The notes beneath the pieces are model-generated. The model made no database searches. It saw only the letters and a list, made by a program, of their open reading frames with translations, and was not told the DNA's origin. The position numbers and the translations under genes are program-made. From Bacteroidota bacterium (lineage in GTDB: Bacteria; Bacteroidota; Bacteroidia; Bacteroidales; F082), in assembly GCA_016845175.1 (NCBI GenBank), contig JAERTD010000079.1, forward strand, positions 1 to 42,752: a stretch of 42,752 nt of DNA. The letters run 5' to 3'. Of this stretch, positions 16,689 through 25,351 are shown piece after piece. Each line of letters opens with the position of its first letter. The stretch's first letter is position 1.

Positions 16689-17069
16689 TTATTTACGCTG
16701 TGCAAGGTATTCAACAGCTTCCCCGTGTTTGACGACATAACTCAAAACTATTTTTTTGTCTTTAACCACCTCCAGGGTATAGTGCCCTTTAGGTAATTCA
16801 GACATATCATAACTGAGTTTTGCAGATCCATAAGCCTTCAGGCTTTTTTTATAGAGGACCTTGTTATTATCCTTGAGCTTGATGTTGACCTGCTCACCTG
16901 GAATCTTGGCAATGTTGATTTTCAGGATTTCACTGGCATTGTTATTGACACTGGCTACCAGATCTTTTGCTTCATAGAAACAGGAGTCAAGCATGGTTTC
17001 TGATGTCATTTGTGCCATGGCGAGGCTGCTTAGGATGCTTAGGCTTATACTTAGGATTAGAGTTTTCAT
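16689..17069 (-). CDS. Small secreted protein, DUF3244-like
   Basis: 126 aa with a signal peptide (MKTLILSISLSILSSLAMAQ). The mature part has a strand-rich fold: VNIKLKDNNKVLYKKSLKAYG, then YDMSELPKGHYTLEVVKDKK. This resembles the DUF3244/T9SS-sorting-domain-like fold, in which a DLSxLPxGxY motif precedes the last strands. It does not end like a true sorting domain because residues continue to EYLAQRK. The role is unknown. It has its own promoter and is divergent from the large permease gene. Confidence 0.65.
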   Translation of the reverse strand: MKTLILSISLSILSSLAMAQMTSETMLDSCFYEAKDLVASVNNNASEILKINIAKIPGEQVNIKLKDNNKVLYKKSLKAYGSAKLSYDMSELPKGHYTLEVVKDKKIVLSYVVKHGEAVEYLAQRK

Positions 17070-17108
17070 GGTGTTTATATTTATTGAGGTTTATAATGAA
17101 TTCAGTAG

Positions 17109-17144
17109 CAAATCTATGGTGCACAATAACTTTTGTAAACCAAA
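17109..17144 (-). promoter_or_regulatory. Promoter of the small secreted protein gene
   Basis: On the minus strand TTTG (17144-17141) lies 24 nt before TAGATTTG (17116-17109), an exact -7 match. The leader is about 34 nt. Confidence 0.45.
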
Positions 17145-17442
17145 AAGCTGTGAACTTCATTTTCAGTAGGGTGAATGGTCATAATCCAGATGTGAAATAC
17201 AAGCCCACATGATGATAATTGAAGAGAATCAGTTTGGATATATCACGAAATGAGTGTTCTATAATGGACACCCCTGCGCTCATTAATGATCGTTGAGGTA
17301 TCCTGTTTTACAACTGATGTATCACTAAGTGTGTGAAGTACAGGCTTATGTGTTTTTTAGCACACTTATTGAATAGTATGTGGCCATGTACTTATTATTT
17401 ATGTGCATATAACCAAATACACGACCAAATAAACCTGCTGTT
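17145..17442. other. Non-coding divergent region before the large permease
   Basis: No convincing gene is seen. AAGTGTG (17327-17333) and CACACTT (17361-17367) form an inverted repeat with a 27-nt gap about 80 nt before the permease start. This may be an operator or chance. No TAnnTTTG box stands out on the plus strand. Confidence 0.4.
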
Positions 17443-19836
17443 ATGATATTCAATTATATAAAACTAGGTATCCGAAACCTAATCAACCAAAAATCCTATA
17501 CCATTATTAATGTGCTGGGGCTGTCCATTGGAATTGCTGCCTTTGCTTTAATCTTTCTCCATATACAATACGAATTAGGATACAACAAACATATGCCTCA
17601 TGCAGACCAGCTTTACCGATGTGTAGAGATACAGCAAGCCCCAGGGGTAGGTGAACAGCATGTGGCAGTCACCATGGGCCCTTTAGCCGAGGCTTTGGTA
17701 AATGACTTTCCGGAGGTGGACAAAGCCGCACGTATACTGTACTGGGGAGCTCAACCCATATTCGTTAATGATCGTTTTTATAACCAGGATTTCATCCTAT
17801 TCGTTGATTCAGAAGTTTTTGACCTTTTTGGAGTAGAGCTTATCCTGGGAGATACAGCCACTGCATTAAAAGAATTGAACTCATTTGTGCTCTCAGAAAG
17901 ATTAGCCTATAAAATGTTTGGTTCAGCTGAAGCTGCCATGGGTGAGGTGGTTAAGATAAGTGATAAGTCATTTATTATTACTGCCGTGATGGAGAACCAG
18001 CCTGAACAATCAAGTATCAGAATGGAAGCTTTGGTTCCATTTGACTATATGGAGACCCGTTATACATGGTTAACCAGCTGGGGAAGCAACTCCATAGATA
18101 CCTATGTTAGATTGAAAGAAGGAACAGACCTTAAACAATTATCCGAGAAGTTCCCGGATTTTGTAAACAAGCATGTTGAAGTGGAAGATGCATCCTGGCA
18201 ATGGAAACTGTACCTGCAGTCACTTGATGATGTACATTTAAAATCAGGTCATATAAAATTTCAGGTCCAGAATTACGGACAGGGAAATATCCAAATGGTG
18301 GTGGCCTTTTCAATAATCGCAGCATTAATCATTTTATTGGCCTGTGTGAATTTCGTGAATCTATCCATTGCACAATCTGTTAAAAGGTCTCGCGAGGTGG
18401 GTATGAGAAAGGTTATGGGAGCCGATCGCTTCAACCTTATGAATCAATTTCTTGGCGAATCATTTATATTGACTCTGCTGTCGATGGTGGTGGCCTTGTT
18501 ATTGGCGCACTATTTACTGCCATTTTTCAATGATGTTTTGGGGGCTAGTTTTAGTTTGGACCTCCCAGGTAATCAGACGTTTACGCTTGGACTTGTGGTG
18601 GTTCTGGTATTGGTGAGTTTGGTGGCAGGTATTTATCCGGCCTTTTATTTGAGTCGGCTAGATCCCATTGCGGTACTTAAAAGTGGAGTGGATAGTAAAG
18701 GGAGCTCATCAGGATTACTCACTAAGGCTTTGGTGATTTTTCAGTTTGTTATTTCCATTGGGATGATTTTTAGTATTTCTGTTATCTATGACCAGTTTAA
18801 TTATGCCTTAAATAAAGATCTAGGCATAAATTATACTGATGTGGTGACTGTCTCCCTCTATGGTAAAAATGAGGAAGCTCATGTGGACTATTTAAAAAAC
18901 GAATTCCAAAAAAATGCCAATATATTGGGTGTGTCATTTGTGAGTGAAGTGAATGGTGTGGCAGGCTCTCAATCTTCTATACATGTGGATGATTCTGCAG
19001 AAACAGCCATTTCGGTTCGCTTGGGTTATGTGGACTATAACTTCTTTGAACTCATGGATATCCCGGTAATTGCAGGTAGAAATTTCAGTGAGGAATATGC
19101 GATGGATGATAGTGTATCTATTATTCTAAACCGAGCAGCTGTGGATTTCCTTGGTTGGGATGATCCCATTGGCAAACAATTTCAACCCTTTCTTGATACG
19201 ATTACCCACATGAAAGTCATTGGAGTAATTGAAGACTACCATTATTATTCTATTCATTCAAAGATTGAGCCTGCTGTTTATATGGTAAGTCCAGAGCGTT
19301 CCCACAAACTGGTAGTTCGCGTTCATGCAACTAATCAGAAAGAAACCATTGCCTATATGGAGAAAATTTGGGACGAACATTTCCCTTCTCTTCCTTTTAG
19401 CCATCAGTTTGCTACGGAACGATTGCGTAGAGAGTATAAAAGTGAGGAAAGTACCTTTAAGATATTTTCATTTTTCACTTTGTTGTCATTGGTGATATCC
19501 TGCCTGGGTTTATATGGGTTAACGGCACTGATAGTGGAAAGGAAAAACCGTGAGATTGGAATCAGGAAAGTCTTCGGAGGTTCCGCCTATCAAATCATCC
19601 GATTACTGACAAGCAACTTTGTCAAATTAATACTCATTGCAGGAGTAGTTGCCACACCATTGGCCTGGTATCTGATGAACCTGGCACTGGAATCATTTGC
19701 CTATCATATATCCATCACTTGGGTGTATTTCTTGGAGGCAATCGTCATTGCAGTCGTAGTGGCCTTACTAACGATTATTTACCATGCACTAAGGGCTGCC
19801 AGTGCAAATCCGGTGGAGACTCTGCGTTATGAATAG
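17443..19836 (+). CDS. Large FtsX/MacB-type ABC transporter permease (orphan)
   Basis: 797 aa with the duplicated layout common in Bacteroidota. Each half has a membrane helix, a periplasmic MacB-like domain and an FtsX domain. The first helix (about 20-40) follows RNLINQKSYTIINVLGLSIG. FtsX block 1 covers about 285-410, with KRSREVGMRKVMGAD. A second anchor is at about 430-452. FtsX block 2 covers about 675-795, with ERKNREIGIRKVFGGS, ending in VETLRYE. Relatives work with a MacB-like ATPase and outer-membrane partners in efflux or envelope signalling. No ATPase gene is present here. The neighbouring LytS/LytTR pair makes regulated expression plausible but unproven. Confidence 0.9.
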   Translation: MIFNYIKLGIRNLINQKSYTIINVLGLSIGIAAFALIFLHIQYELGYNKHMPHADQLYRCVEIQQAPGVGEQHVAVTMGPLAEALVNDFPEVDKAARILYWGAQPIFVNDRFYNQDFILFVDSEVFDLFGVELILGDTATALKELNSFVLSERLAYKMFGSAEAAMGEVVKISDKSFIITAVMENQPEQSSIRMEALVPFDYMETRYTWLTSWGSNSIDTYVRLKEGTDLKQLSEKFPDFVNKHVEVEDASWQWKLYLQSLDDVHLKSGHIKFQVQNYGQGNIQMVVAFSIIAALIILLACVNFVNLSIAQSVKRSREVGMRKVMGADRFNLMNQFLGESFILTLLSMVVALLLAHYLLPFFNDVLGASFSLDLPGNQTFTLGLVVVLVLVSLVAGIYPAFYLSRLDPIAVLKSGVDSKGSSSGLLTKALVIFQFVISIGMIFSISVIYDQFNYALNKDLGINYTDVVTVSLYGKNEEAHVDYLKNEFQKNANILGVSFVSEVNGVAGSQSSIHVDDSAETAISVRLGYVDYNFFELMDIPVIAGRNFSEEYAMDDSVSIILNRAAVDFLGWDDPIGKQFQPFLDTITHMKVIGVIEDYHYYSIHSKIEPAVYMVSPERSHKLVVRVHATNQKETIAYMEKIWDEHFPSLPFSHQFATERLRREYKSEESTFKIFSFFTLLSLVISCLGLYGLTALIVERKNREIGIRKVFGGSAYQIIRLLTSNFVKLILIAGVVATPLAWYLMNLALESFAYHISITWVYFLEAIVIAVVVALLTIIYHALRAASANPVETLRYE

Positions 19837-19865
19837 GCAAGGGGTCCTTCAGATGGGTGAATAGT

Positions 19866-20897
19866 TTATTGAACACGCACCAGTTTATCTTCCTGTTTGA
19901 TCAGGCTTCCAAAAGCTGTTGTTTCAATCTTGTGATCATTTAGGATTTCATGAACCACCATTTCAGCTTTTGGCTCAACAGCTATCAGCAGACCACCACT
20001 GGTTTGGGGGTCACACATGATCAATTTCTGAGCGGCCTCTGCCAATGCCACATGATGACCATAGGAGTCCCAATTTCTGTGGGTGCCTCCAGGTATGCAT
20101 TTTTCTGATATATAGGACTGTATACCTGGAATTACAGGAATCTTTTCATAAGAAATACAGGCGCTTAACTGGCTGCCATCACACATCTCAACCAAATGCC
20201 CCAGAAGTCCGAATCCGGTCACATCCGTCATGGCACTTACGCCTTCAATTTTGGCCAGATCTAAACCAATGGTATTGAGTTTACACATGGATTCAGTGGC
20301 TGTTATATGATGTTCGGGTTTAAGCTTGCCATGTTTTTGTGCGGTGGAAAGTATCGCTACACCCAATGGCTTGGTAAGATACAATCGTGAACCTTCTGTT
20401 GCCGTATCATTTCTCTTTAAACTGCTTACATTCACCTGACCTGTTACTGCCAGGCCAAAGATGGGTTCAGGGCTGTCGATACTATGCCCTCCTGCAAGCT
20501 GAATACATGCCTCTTTACATACGCTTCGTCCGCCTTCCAGTACTTCTCTGGCAACCTCTGCTGGTAGCTTCTCCACTGGCCAACCCAGGATAGCTATAGC
20601 TAGTAAGGGTTTACCCCCCATGGCATACACATCACTAATGGCATTCGCTGCTGCAATTCTACCAAATGTGAAAGGATCATCTACAATGGGCATGAAGAAG
20701 TCAGTGGTGCTGATTATAGCGGTACCATCGCCCATATCATAAACAGCGGCGTCATCCCTGTTTTCATTCCCAACTAATAATCTATCATCTGGAATGGGCA
20801 ACATTTTGCTCTCAAGAATGTTTGATAACACTTTGGGTGAAATCTTGCAGCCACAGCCTGCACCATGACTGAATTTGGTTAATTTAATATCAGACAT
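19866..20897 (-). CDS. selD: Selenide, water dikinase (selenophosphate synthetase)
   Basis: 343 aa from ATG 20897; a start 21 nt earlier (20918) would only add MKNKLRL and is less like the family. The N-terminal catalytic segment [12 protein letters not shown] has Cys15 and Lys18, matching E. coli Cys17/Lys20, so this is the Cys rather than selenocysteine form. Further landmarks are the DDAAVYD metal-binding segment, the STTDFF segment, and [18 protein letters not shown]. The enzyme makes selenophosphate from selenide and ATP. Its start overlaps the selU stop by 8 nt, giving a two-gene operon in which the product feeds SelU. Confidence 0.95.
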   Translation of the reverse strand: MSDIKLTKFSHGAGCGCKISPKVLSNILESKMLPIPDDRLLVGNENRDDAAVYDMGDGTAIISTTDFFMPIVDDPFTFGRIAAANAISDVYAMGGKPLLAIAILGWPVEKLPAEVAREVLEGGRSVCKEACIQLAGGHSIDSPEPIFGLAVTGQVNVSSLKRNDTATEGSRLYLTKPLGVAILSTAQKHGKLKPEHHITATESMCKLNTIGLDLAKIEGVSAMTDVTGFGLLGHLVEMCDGSQLSACISYEKIPVIPGIQSYISEKCIPGGTHRNWDSYGHHVALAEAAQKLIMCDPQTSGGLLIAVEPKAEMVVHEILNDHKIETTAFGSLIKQEDKLVRVQ

Positions 20898-21915
20898 AAG
20901 CCTCAATTTGTTTTTCAACTACCCTCGCGTTTTGGCGGTGGTTTGTAGATGGTAATTTAATGGTTGTAACTTTCAGGTCCTTGCGGTTATTCATACCATT
21001 GATATAGGATTTGTCGTAGTAATAGAGTGCTATTTTGGCCACCTCTTCATACTTCTCCTCATCCAGCAATGCCAAAGCATTCCTGACATTCAGACCGCCC
21101 AATCTTTTGGCTATCCTGTGAATGGATTCGGCAATATGTTTGTTGTTCTTATTGCCGTATTCTGTTGCCAGATGTCTTGCTCTTTCTTCTTTTGGTATGT
21201 CTACAAAAAAGACCCTTGCAGCCCTCATCTGACTGAAAAAGGGCATGGGGATTTTTACACTTCCTATACCATGACTTTCATCTTCAATCCAGATGGGTTT
21301 TTCTATATTCAATTTTGACCATTGCAGGTGTAACTCATTTTCAAATTGTTCAACACTGGGTTGGGTTCCCATTCCAATACCACCAAATGCTGAACCTTTG
21401 TGATGCGCCAGGCCTTCGAGGTCAATCACTTGTTTGCCGAGTTCCTGCAAAGCCTTGAGTATATAGGTTTTGCCGCTCCCTGTATAACCTCCCAGTACAA
21501 TGAGCTGTGTGGGCGTGCCCAATTGATCCAGCACATGCTTTCTATAGGCTTTGTAGCCACCAGTGATCCGATACACCTTTGTAAAACCGTTATCAGCCAG
21601 TAATTTTGCAAATGACTCACTTCTCATGCCTCCCCGCCAACAATGAACAATAACTTCTCCTTCTGTAGCTAAGTTCTTTGCTTCATAAATGAAATTATCC
21701 AATTTGGGAGAAACAAATTCATAGCCTTTGCTAATGGCTGCTTCTCTGGAGACCTGAGTGTAAAGCGTTCCAACAGTAGCCCTTTCTTCATCAGAAAACA
21801 GCGAAATGTTCTTTGCATGAGGAATATGTCCCTGGGCAAATTCTGACGGTGAACGTACATCAATAATTGGTATGCTAAGCTTTAAGGCAGCCTCAGTAAT
21901 GATCTCCTGAATCAT
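20890..21915 (-). CDS. selU: tRNA 2-selenouridine synthase
   Basis: 341 aa. A rhodanese domain (residues 1-115) has active-site Cys92 in [17 protein letters not shown]-loop domain follows, with Walker [10 protein letters not shown] (142-150). SelU (MnmH) replaces the 2-thio group of the wobble uridine in tRNA-Lys, -Glu and -Gln with selenium through a geranylated intermediate, using selenophosphate from SelD. The downstream overlap with selD fits this. No selA/selB is in the window, so selenium use here may be limited to tRNA. A TACATTTG sequence ends only 6 nt before the ATG, so the mRNA could be nearly leaderless, or that match is chance. Confidence 0.93.
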   Translation of the reverse strand: MIQEIITEAALKLSIPIIDVRSPSEFAQGHIPHAKNISLFSDEERATVGTLYTQVSREAAISKGYEFVSPKLDNFIYEAKNLATEGEVIVHCWRGGMRSESFAKLLADNGFTKVYRITGGYKAYRKHVLDQLGTPTQLIVLGGYTGSGKTYILKALQELGKQVIDLEGLAHHKGSAFGGIGMGTQPSVEQFENELHLQWSKLNIEKPIWIEDESHGIGSVKIPMPFFSQMRAARVFFVDIPKEERARHLATEYGNKNNKHIAESIHRIAKRLGGLNVRNALALLDEEKYEEVAKIALYYYDKSYINGMNNRKDLKVTTIKLPSTNHRQNARVVEKQIEAYV

Positions 21916-22092
21916 GCCTGCAAATGTAAACTAAATGGAGTGATATTGTGAGGTGACTTAAAGGCCTCCAGTAATTAATTAGCTATACAGACTTTCCTGC
22001 TCTATTACTTCTGTTATTGTTTTTAAGAAGTAGGTGTAGATGGTCCATGTGTCCAAAAAAACCGTATATTTCATTGTTATTACTGCGGTTTG

Positions 22093-22935
22093 ATGAAAAA
22101 ATGGGTTTGTCTACTTCTGCTACTGCTTATCTCTGGCACTGGAATCAGTCAGAAAGTAGATTTTTTGCCTACCCGAAATCTGTGGGAAACACAAAGCCTT
22201 GACCCAGTAGCGGCTCAGTCACTTGGACATATCGCTGCCGTATGGGAGAATAGTCATGCAGCTGACTATACCATCACCACTTTTGCTTTTGGTTTTCAGA
22301 AATCCATTATAACCTGGAAAGGATCCAAAGAAAATCGTTATTGGGATTTAGGAGTAGAAGGTGCTGTTTTTACTCAATTCGAATGGAAAACTACCGGAGG
22401 TGAGATGCAACGCAATATGTTGAGCGTGGATTATATGGTAGGTATACCCTTAGTTTGGACAAATCATCAGTGGAGTATGAGGGTAAGAATATTCCATCTT
22501 TCAGCCCATATGGGTGACGACTATATGCTACGAAATAAAATAGATTCATACTATAAGAACAACAATAATTTTGAGCAATTGGATGTGACCGCTCTATATA
22601 CATTCAAACATTTTCAGTTTGGTTTGGGTTTGGGAACCATACTCAGGGCCTCTCAGCCCAGAGAACCATTTGTGATGACTGGCTCAGCTGATTATTCCCG
22701 TCCACTTAATACCAATGAATGTCTGCATTTTTATGGTGGTATGTTTATCAAAAGTGAACAGGAACACGATTTTTCGCCTGCGGTAAATATGGGCATTGGT
22801 TTAAAATTCGGGAAAGAGGAAAGGCGGCCGATAAAAGTACTATTCACATATTATTATGGCCCCCTGCCTTATAGTGTGTATATAGGAAAGCCGGTGCAAT
22901 GGTTGGGAGCAGCTTTCTTTATGAATCCATTTTAA
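22093..22935 (+). CDS. Outer-membrane-associated DUF1207 protein
   Basis: 280 aa from ATG 22093; the codon before it is TTG. The signal peptide is MKKWVCLLLLLLISGTGISQ. The rest alternates strands of aromatic residues as in beta-barrel proteins (WDLGVEGAVFTQFEW, HFQFGLGLGTILRAS). It closes with YYYGPLPYSVYIGKPVQWLGAAFFMNPF, the pattern seen at the end of DUF1207 proteins. The function of that family is unknown. The gene stands alone between selU (divergent) and the DUF4136 genes (convergent). Confidence 0.72.
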   Translation: MKKWVCLLLLLLISGTGISQKVDFLPTRNLWETQSLDPVAAQSLGHIAAVWENSHAADYTITTFAFGFQKSIITWKGSKENRYWDLGVEGAVFTQFEWKTTGGEMQRNMLSVDYMVGIPLVWTNHQWSMRVRIFHLSAHMGDDYMLRNKIDSYYKNNNNFEQLDVTALYTFKHFQFGLGLGTILRASQPREPFVMTGSADYSRPLNTNECLHFYGGMFIKSEQEHDFSPAVNMGIGLKFGKEERRPIKVLFTYYYGPLPYSVYIGKPVQWLGAAFFMNPF

Positions 22936-22974
22936 CTGCGTACCTAAATCTTAGTAAGTATTCCTCCTGGATGC

Positions 22975-23574
22975 CTATTTCTTAATTTTTTCTACCGGAA
23001 GGCTTTTAAACAAACGGCCAATATCTCTTCTGATATTCTTATCGCTTGCTTGCTCTTTTCCGATCTTTCCGCTGGCAACTCCTTGCCATACTTGTTTTTT
23101 CTTGTGGTGGTCCAGTAAGTCGATTATAAGTGTTCCCACATGATAGTTGTGGTTGGCAGTTGTATAGGGGTAGGGGCTGGGAACACCATAGCCAATCACG
23201 CCAGCTCCAGCTCCTCCGGTACCCACGCTAACACCGACACCAACAACCGCTCCATAGCCATGGTAGCCGGAATAATGGTTGCTATAGGCCGAAAAACTAG
23301 TTTCTTCATTTACTATAATAAACACAGAGACCTGCAGGTCGGCACCATGCTCTTTGTAGGTATAGCCGCGGGACTCCAGTTCATCCCGAATAGATGAGAG
23401 CAAAGACTTTTTAGTTTCCGGGCTGATTTCTTTGTCATTGGCAGGATTCCAATTCAACAGGCCAAATGTTTTGTAGGTGCTGAAATCAGCTTCTTTGTCG
23501 TATTCGCCAAGGAATTTCCATGAACTGCATGACATTAGAGAAAAAACTAATATGGGGATGAGGATATATTTCAT
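22975..23574 (-). CDS. DUF4136 lipoprotein (copy 2)
   Basis: 199 aa. A lipobox (VFSLMSC, Cys16) is followed by the DUF4136 opening DKEADFSTYKTFGLLNW. Other family marks are the RDELESRGYTYKEHGADLQVSVFI segment, a Gly-rich central loop (residues 95-135), and the VGTLIIDLLDHHKKKQVWQGVASGKI segment near the end. The family is of unknown function and envelope-located. The next gene upstream is a paralog 31 nt away on the same strand, so this is a tandem duplicate pair. Confidence 0.88.
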   Translation of the reverse strand: MKYILIPILVFSLMSCSSWKFLGEYDKEADFSTYKTFGLLNWNPANDKEISPETKKSLLSSIRDELESRGYTYKEHGADLQVSVFIIVNEETSFSAYSNHYSGYHGYGAVVGVGVSVGTGGAGAGVIGYGVPSPYPYTTANHNYHVGTLIIDLLDHHKKKQVWQGVASGKIGKEQASDKNIRRDIGRLFKSLPVEKIKK

Positions 23575-23605
23575 GACTAAATATTTAGATGCTGTAAGGA
23601 TTGCT

Positions 23606-24181
23606 TTATTGATTAATGCCAGGGAATGGCTTTAAAATCTGTGCTACATTCTTGGGAAGCATTTTGTCACGTTTTTCAAGATTAGGTTCTGCTTCACGGG
23701 AACCAATGCCTTGCCAAATGAGCTTTTTATCGCTGATGCTGAACACATCAATGATGAGTGTGCCCACAACGTAGTTGCGCTGGGTAACCTGAGTGTGAGA
23801 GTAGGCGGGGCCATAACCGTAGCCATAGCCAAAACCATGGTAACCCCATCCACCGCCATAACCAGCCCATCCACCATAATGGTTAGTATAGGCTTCATAG
23901 GAAGTTTTCCCATCTGCGGTTAGAAAAATGGAAACAGCCAGATCGCCACCTTCCTTTTGAAAGCTATAGCCTTTGGCCTCCAGGTTTTCACGGATGGATC
24001 TCAATATGGTTTGCTTATCGTATTCGTTGATCTGAAAACCATGTTTGTAATCCCAGGGATAAAAGCTAAAGGTTTTAAACTCAGAAAAATCCGTACTTCT
24101 GTCATAATCATAGGTTGACTCCAGCGAGCTACATGAGGACAGGAATATGATAAGTATTAGAATGGCGTAGTAGTGCTTCAT
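23606..24181 (-). CDS. DUF4136 lipoprotein (copy 1)
   Basis: 191 aa. The lipobox is IIFLSSC (Cys17). DYDRSTDFSEFKTFSFYPW, RENLEAKGYSFQKEGGDLAVSIFL and VGTLIIDVFSISDKKLIWQGIGS align with the downstream paralog. The central loop (about 100-130) is very rich in Gly, Tyr and Trp, unlike the Gly/Val-rich loop of copy 2. It is probably the first gene of a two-gene operon. The function is unknown; an outer-membrane lipoprotein is likely. Confidence 0.88.
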   Translation of the reverse strand: MKHYYAILILIIFLSSCSSLESTYDYDRSTDFSEFKTFSFYPWDYKHGFQINEYDKQTILRSIRENLEAKGYSFQKEGGDLAVSIFLTADGKTSYEAYTNHYGGWAGYGGGWGYHGFGYGYGYGPAYSHTQVTQRNYVVGTLIIDVFSISDKKLIWQGIGSREAEPNLEKRDKMLPKNVAQILKPFPGINQ

Positions 24182-24301
24182 TGGGTAAATTTTGTGTGAA
24201 AATACGCTTATTCCTCAAATCGGGAATGTTTTTTTTGCTGTACGACCATATAAAACTGAAGAATGCTGGTATGGCTATCCGAACCTTGTATAAATGAAAG
24301 C

Positions 24302-25234
24302 TTAGGAGACTTTGATTACCACATTTCCCTTTTTATGACCCTTGTCCACATAGCGGTGGGCTTCAATCATTTGGTCAAAATCATAGGTTCTGTCAATCAC
24401 AGTTTTCATGGATCCTGATTCACAAAGGTCCTTTAATTCGTATAGGTCTTCAACTTTTATTTTTTCATGAGCCGACATGGTTAGTACACTCACGAAACGC
24501 CCCTTGGGTTTGAGGATTTTTTTTCGGGTCTTTTTCGGAAGTTTACCCACAGTATCTAGTACTACGTCATAGATTGGCCCTTGTTCCGAAATATCCTCCT
24601 CAGTATAATCGATAAGCTCATCTGCGCCCAGCAAGCGAACCATTTCAAGGTTTGAAGTACTGCAAACTCCGGTGACTAAACCACCAAAATGCCTGGCAAT
24701 CTGAACGGCATAAGTGCCCACACTACCAGAGGCCCCATAAATAAGGACTTTTTCTCCTGGCTTAATGTTAGTTTTTCTTAGGTTCAACAAAGCGGTCAAT
24801 CCACCATTGGATACCGGAGCAGCTTCCTCGAAGCTCATATGGTTTGGTTTTAAGGCCAGTATACCATCTTCCGGCATGCACCGGTATTCCACATAGCTGC
24901 CAAATTCAAATTCTGTGGAGGCAAATATGGCATCTCCTTTTTTAAATTTACTAACCTGCTTTCCGATATCTTCAATCTCACCTGAGAGCTCCATGCCCAG
25001 AATCTTCACTCTGGGTCCTTTGAAACCCATCATAAAACGCATGGCTGGCTTAAAAAAGAAATCCCTGACGGGTCCAAATCCAGGTCTCAGGCTTCTGACT
25101 TTGGTGTCTCCAATATGTACGGTAGTTGCCCGTACTTTAATCAGAACTTCATGATCTTTGGGAATAGGTTTTGGAATTTCCTTGTATTGCAGCACTTCAG
25201 GAGGGCCGTATTTTTCGCAGATTATTGCCTTCAT
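24302..25234 (-). CDS. Zinc-independent medium-chain dehydrogenase/reductase (quinone oxidoreductase-like)
   Basis: 310 aa. The N-terminal GroES-like domain starts MKAIICEKYGPPEVLQYKEIP. The nucleotide-binding domain has the GASGSVGTYAVQIARHFGGLVTGVCST motif of the MDR family (about 155-185). The catalytic zinc ligands of alcohol dehydrogenase are absent, which points to the NADPH quinone/enone reductase group. The likely role is NADPH-dependent reduction of electrophilic quinones or enones in the cytosol; the exact substrate is not inferable. It is a single-gene unit. Confidence 0.87.
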   Translation of the reverse strand: MKAIICEKYGPPEVLQYKEIPKPIPKDHEVLIKVRATTVHIGDTKVRSLRPGFGPVRDFFFKPAMRFMMGFKGPRVKILGMELSGEIEDIGKQVSKFKKGDAIFASTEFEFGSYVEYRCMPEDGILALKPNHMSFEEAAPVSNGGLTALLNLRKTNIKPGEKVLIYGASGSVGTYAVQIARHFGGLVTGVCSTSNLEMVRLLGADELIDYTEEDISEQGPIYDVVLDTVGKLPKKTRKKILKPKGRFVSVLTMSAHEKIKVEDLYELKDLCESGSMKTVIDRTYDFDQMIEAHRYVDKGHKKGNVVIKVS

Positions 25235-25256
25235 ATGTAGTGGGTTAGCTTGAATT

Positions 25257-25274
25257 CAAAGGTACGCAAATGTA
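25257..25274 (-). promoter_or_regulatory. Two overlapping -7-like boxes of the MDR gene
   Basis: On the minus strand TACATTTG (25274-25267) and TACCTTTG (25264-25257) both match TAnnTTTG, 23-33 nt before the ATG. No TTG is seen upstream at the usual spacing. Confidence 0.35.
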
Positions 25275-25351
25275 TAGGATTAGCTTTGCTTCTAAGGCTA
25301 ATATTTAGATTTAAAGTTGAATTTTGGAATGAGGTGATTCGCAGCTTAATA

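Noticed and set aside
17327..17367. AAGTGTG/CACACTT inverted repeat before the large permease as a regulator site
   Set aside because: Only 7 bp with a 27-nt gap and no second copy; kept as a remark in the region entry, not as a finding.
20850..20860. Possible selenocysteine codon in SelD
   Set aside because: The active-site positions read Cys codons (GAGCGCK); no in-frame TGA occurs.
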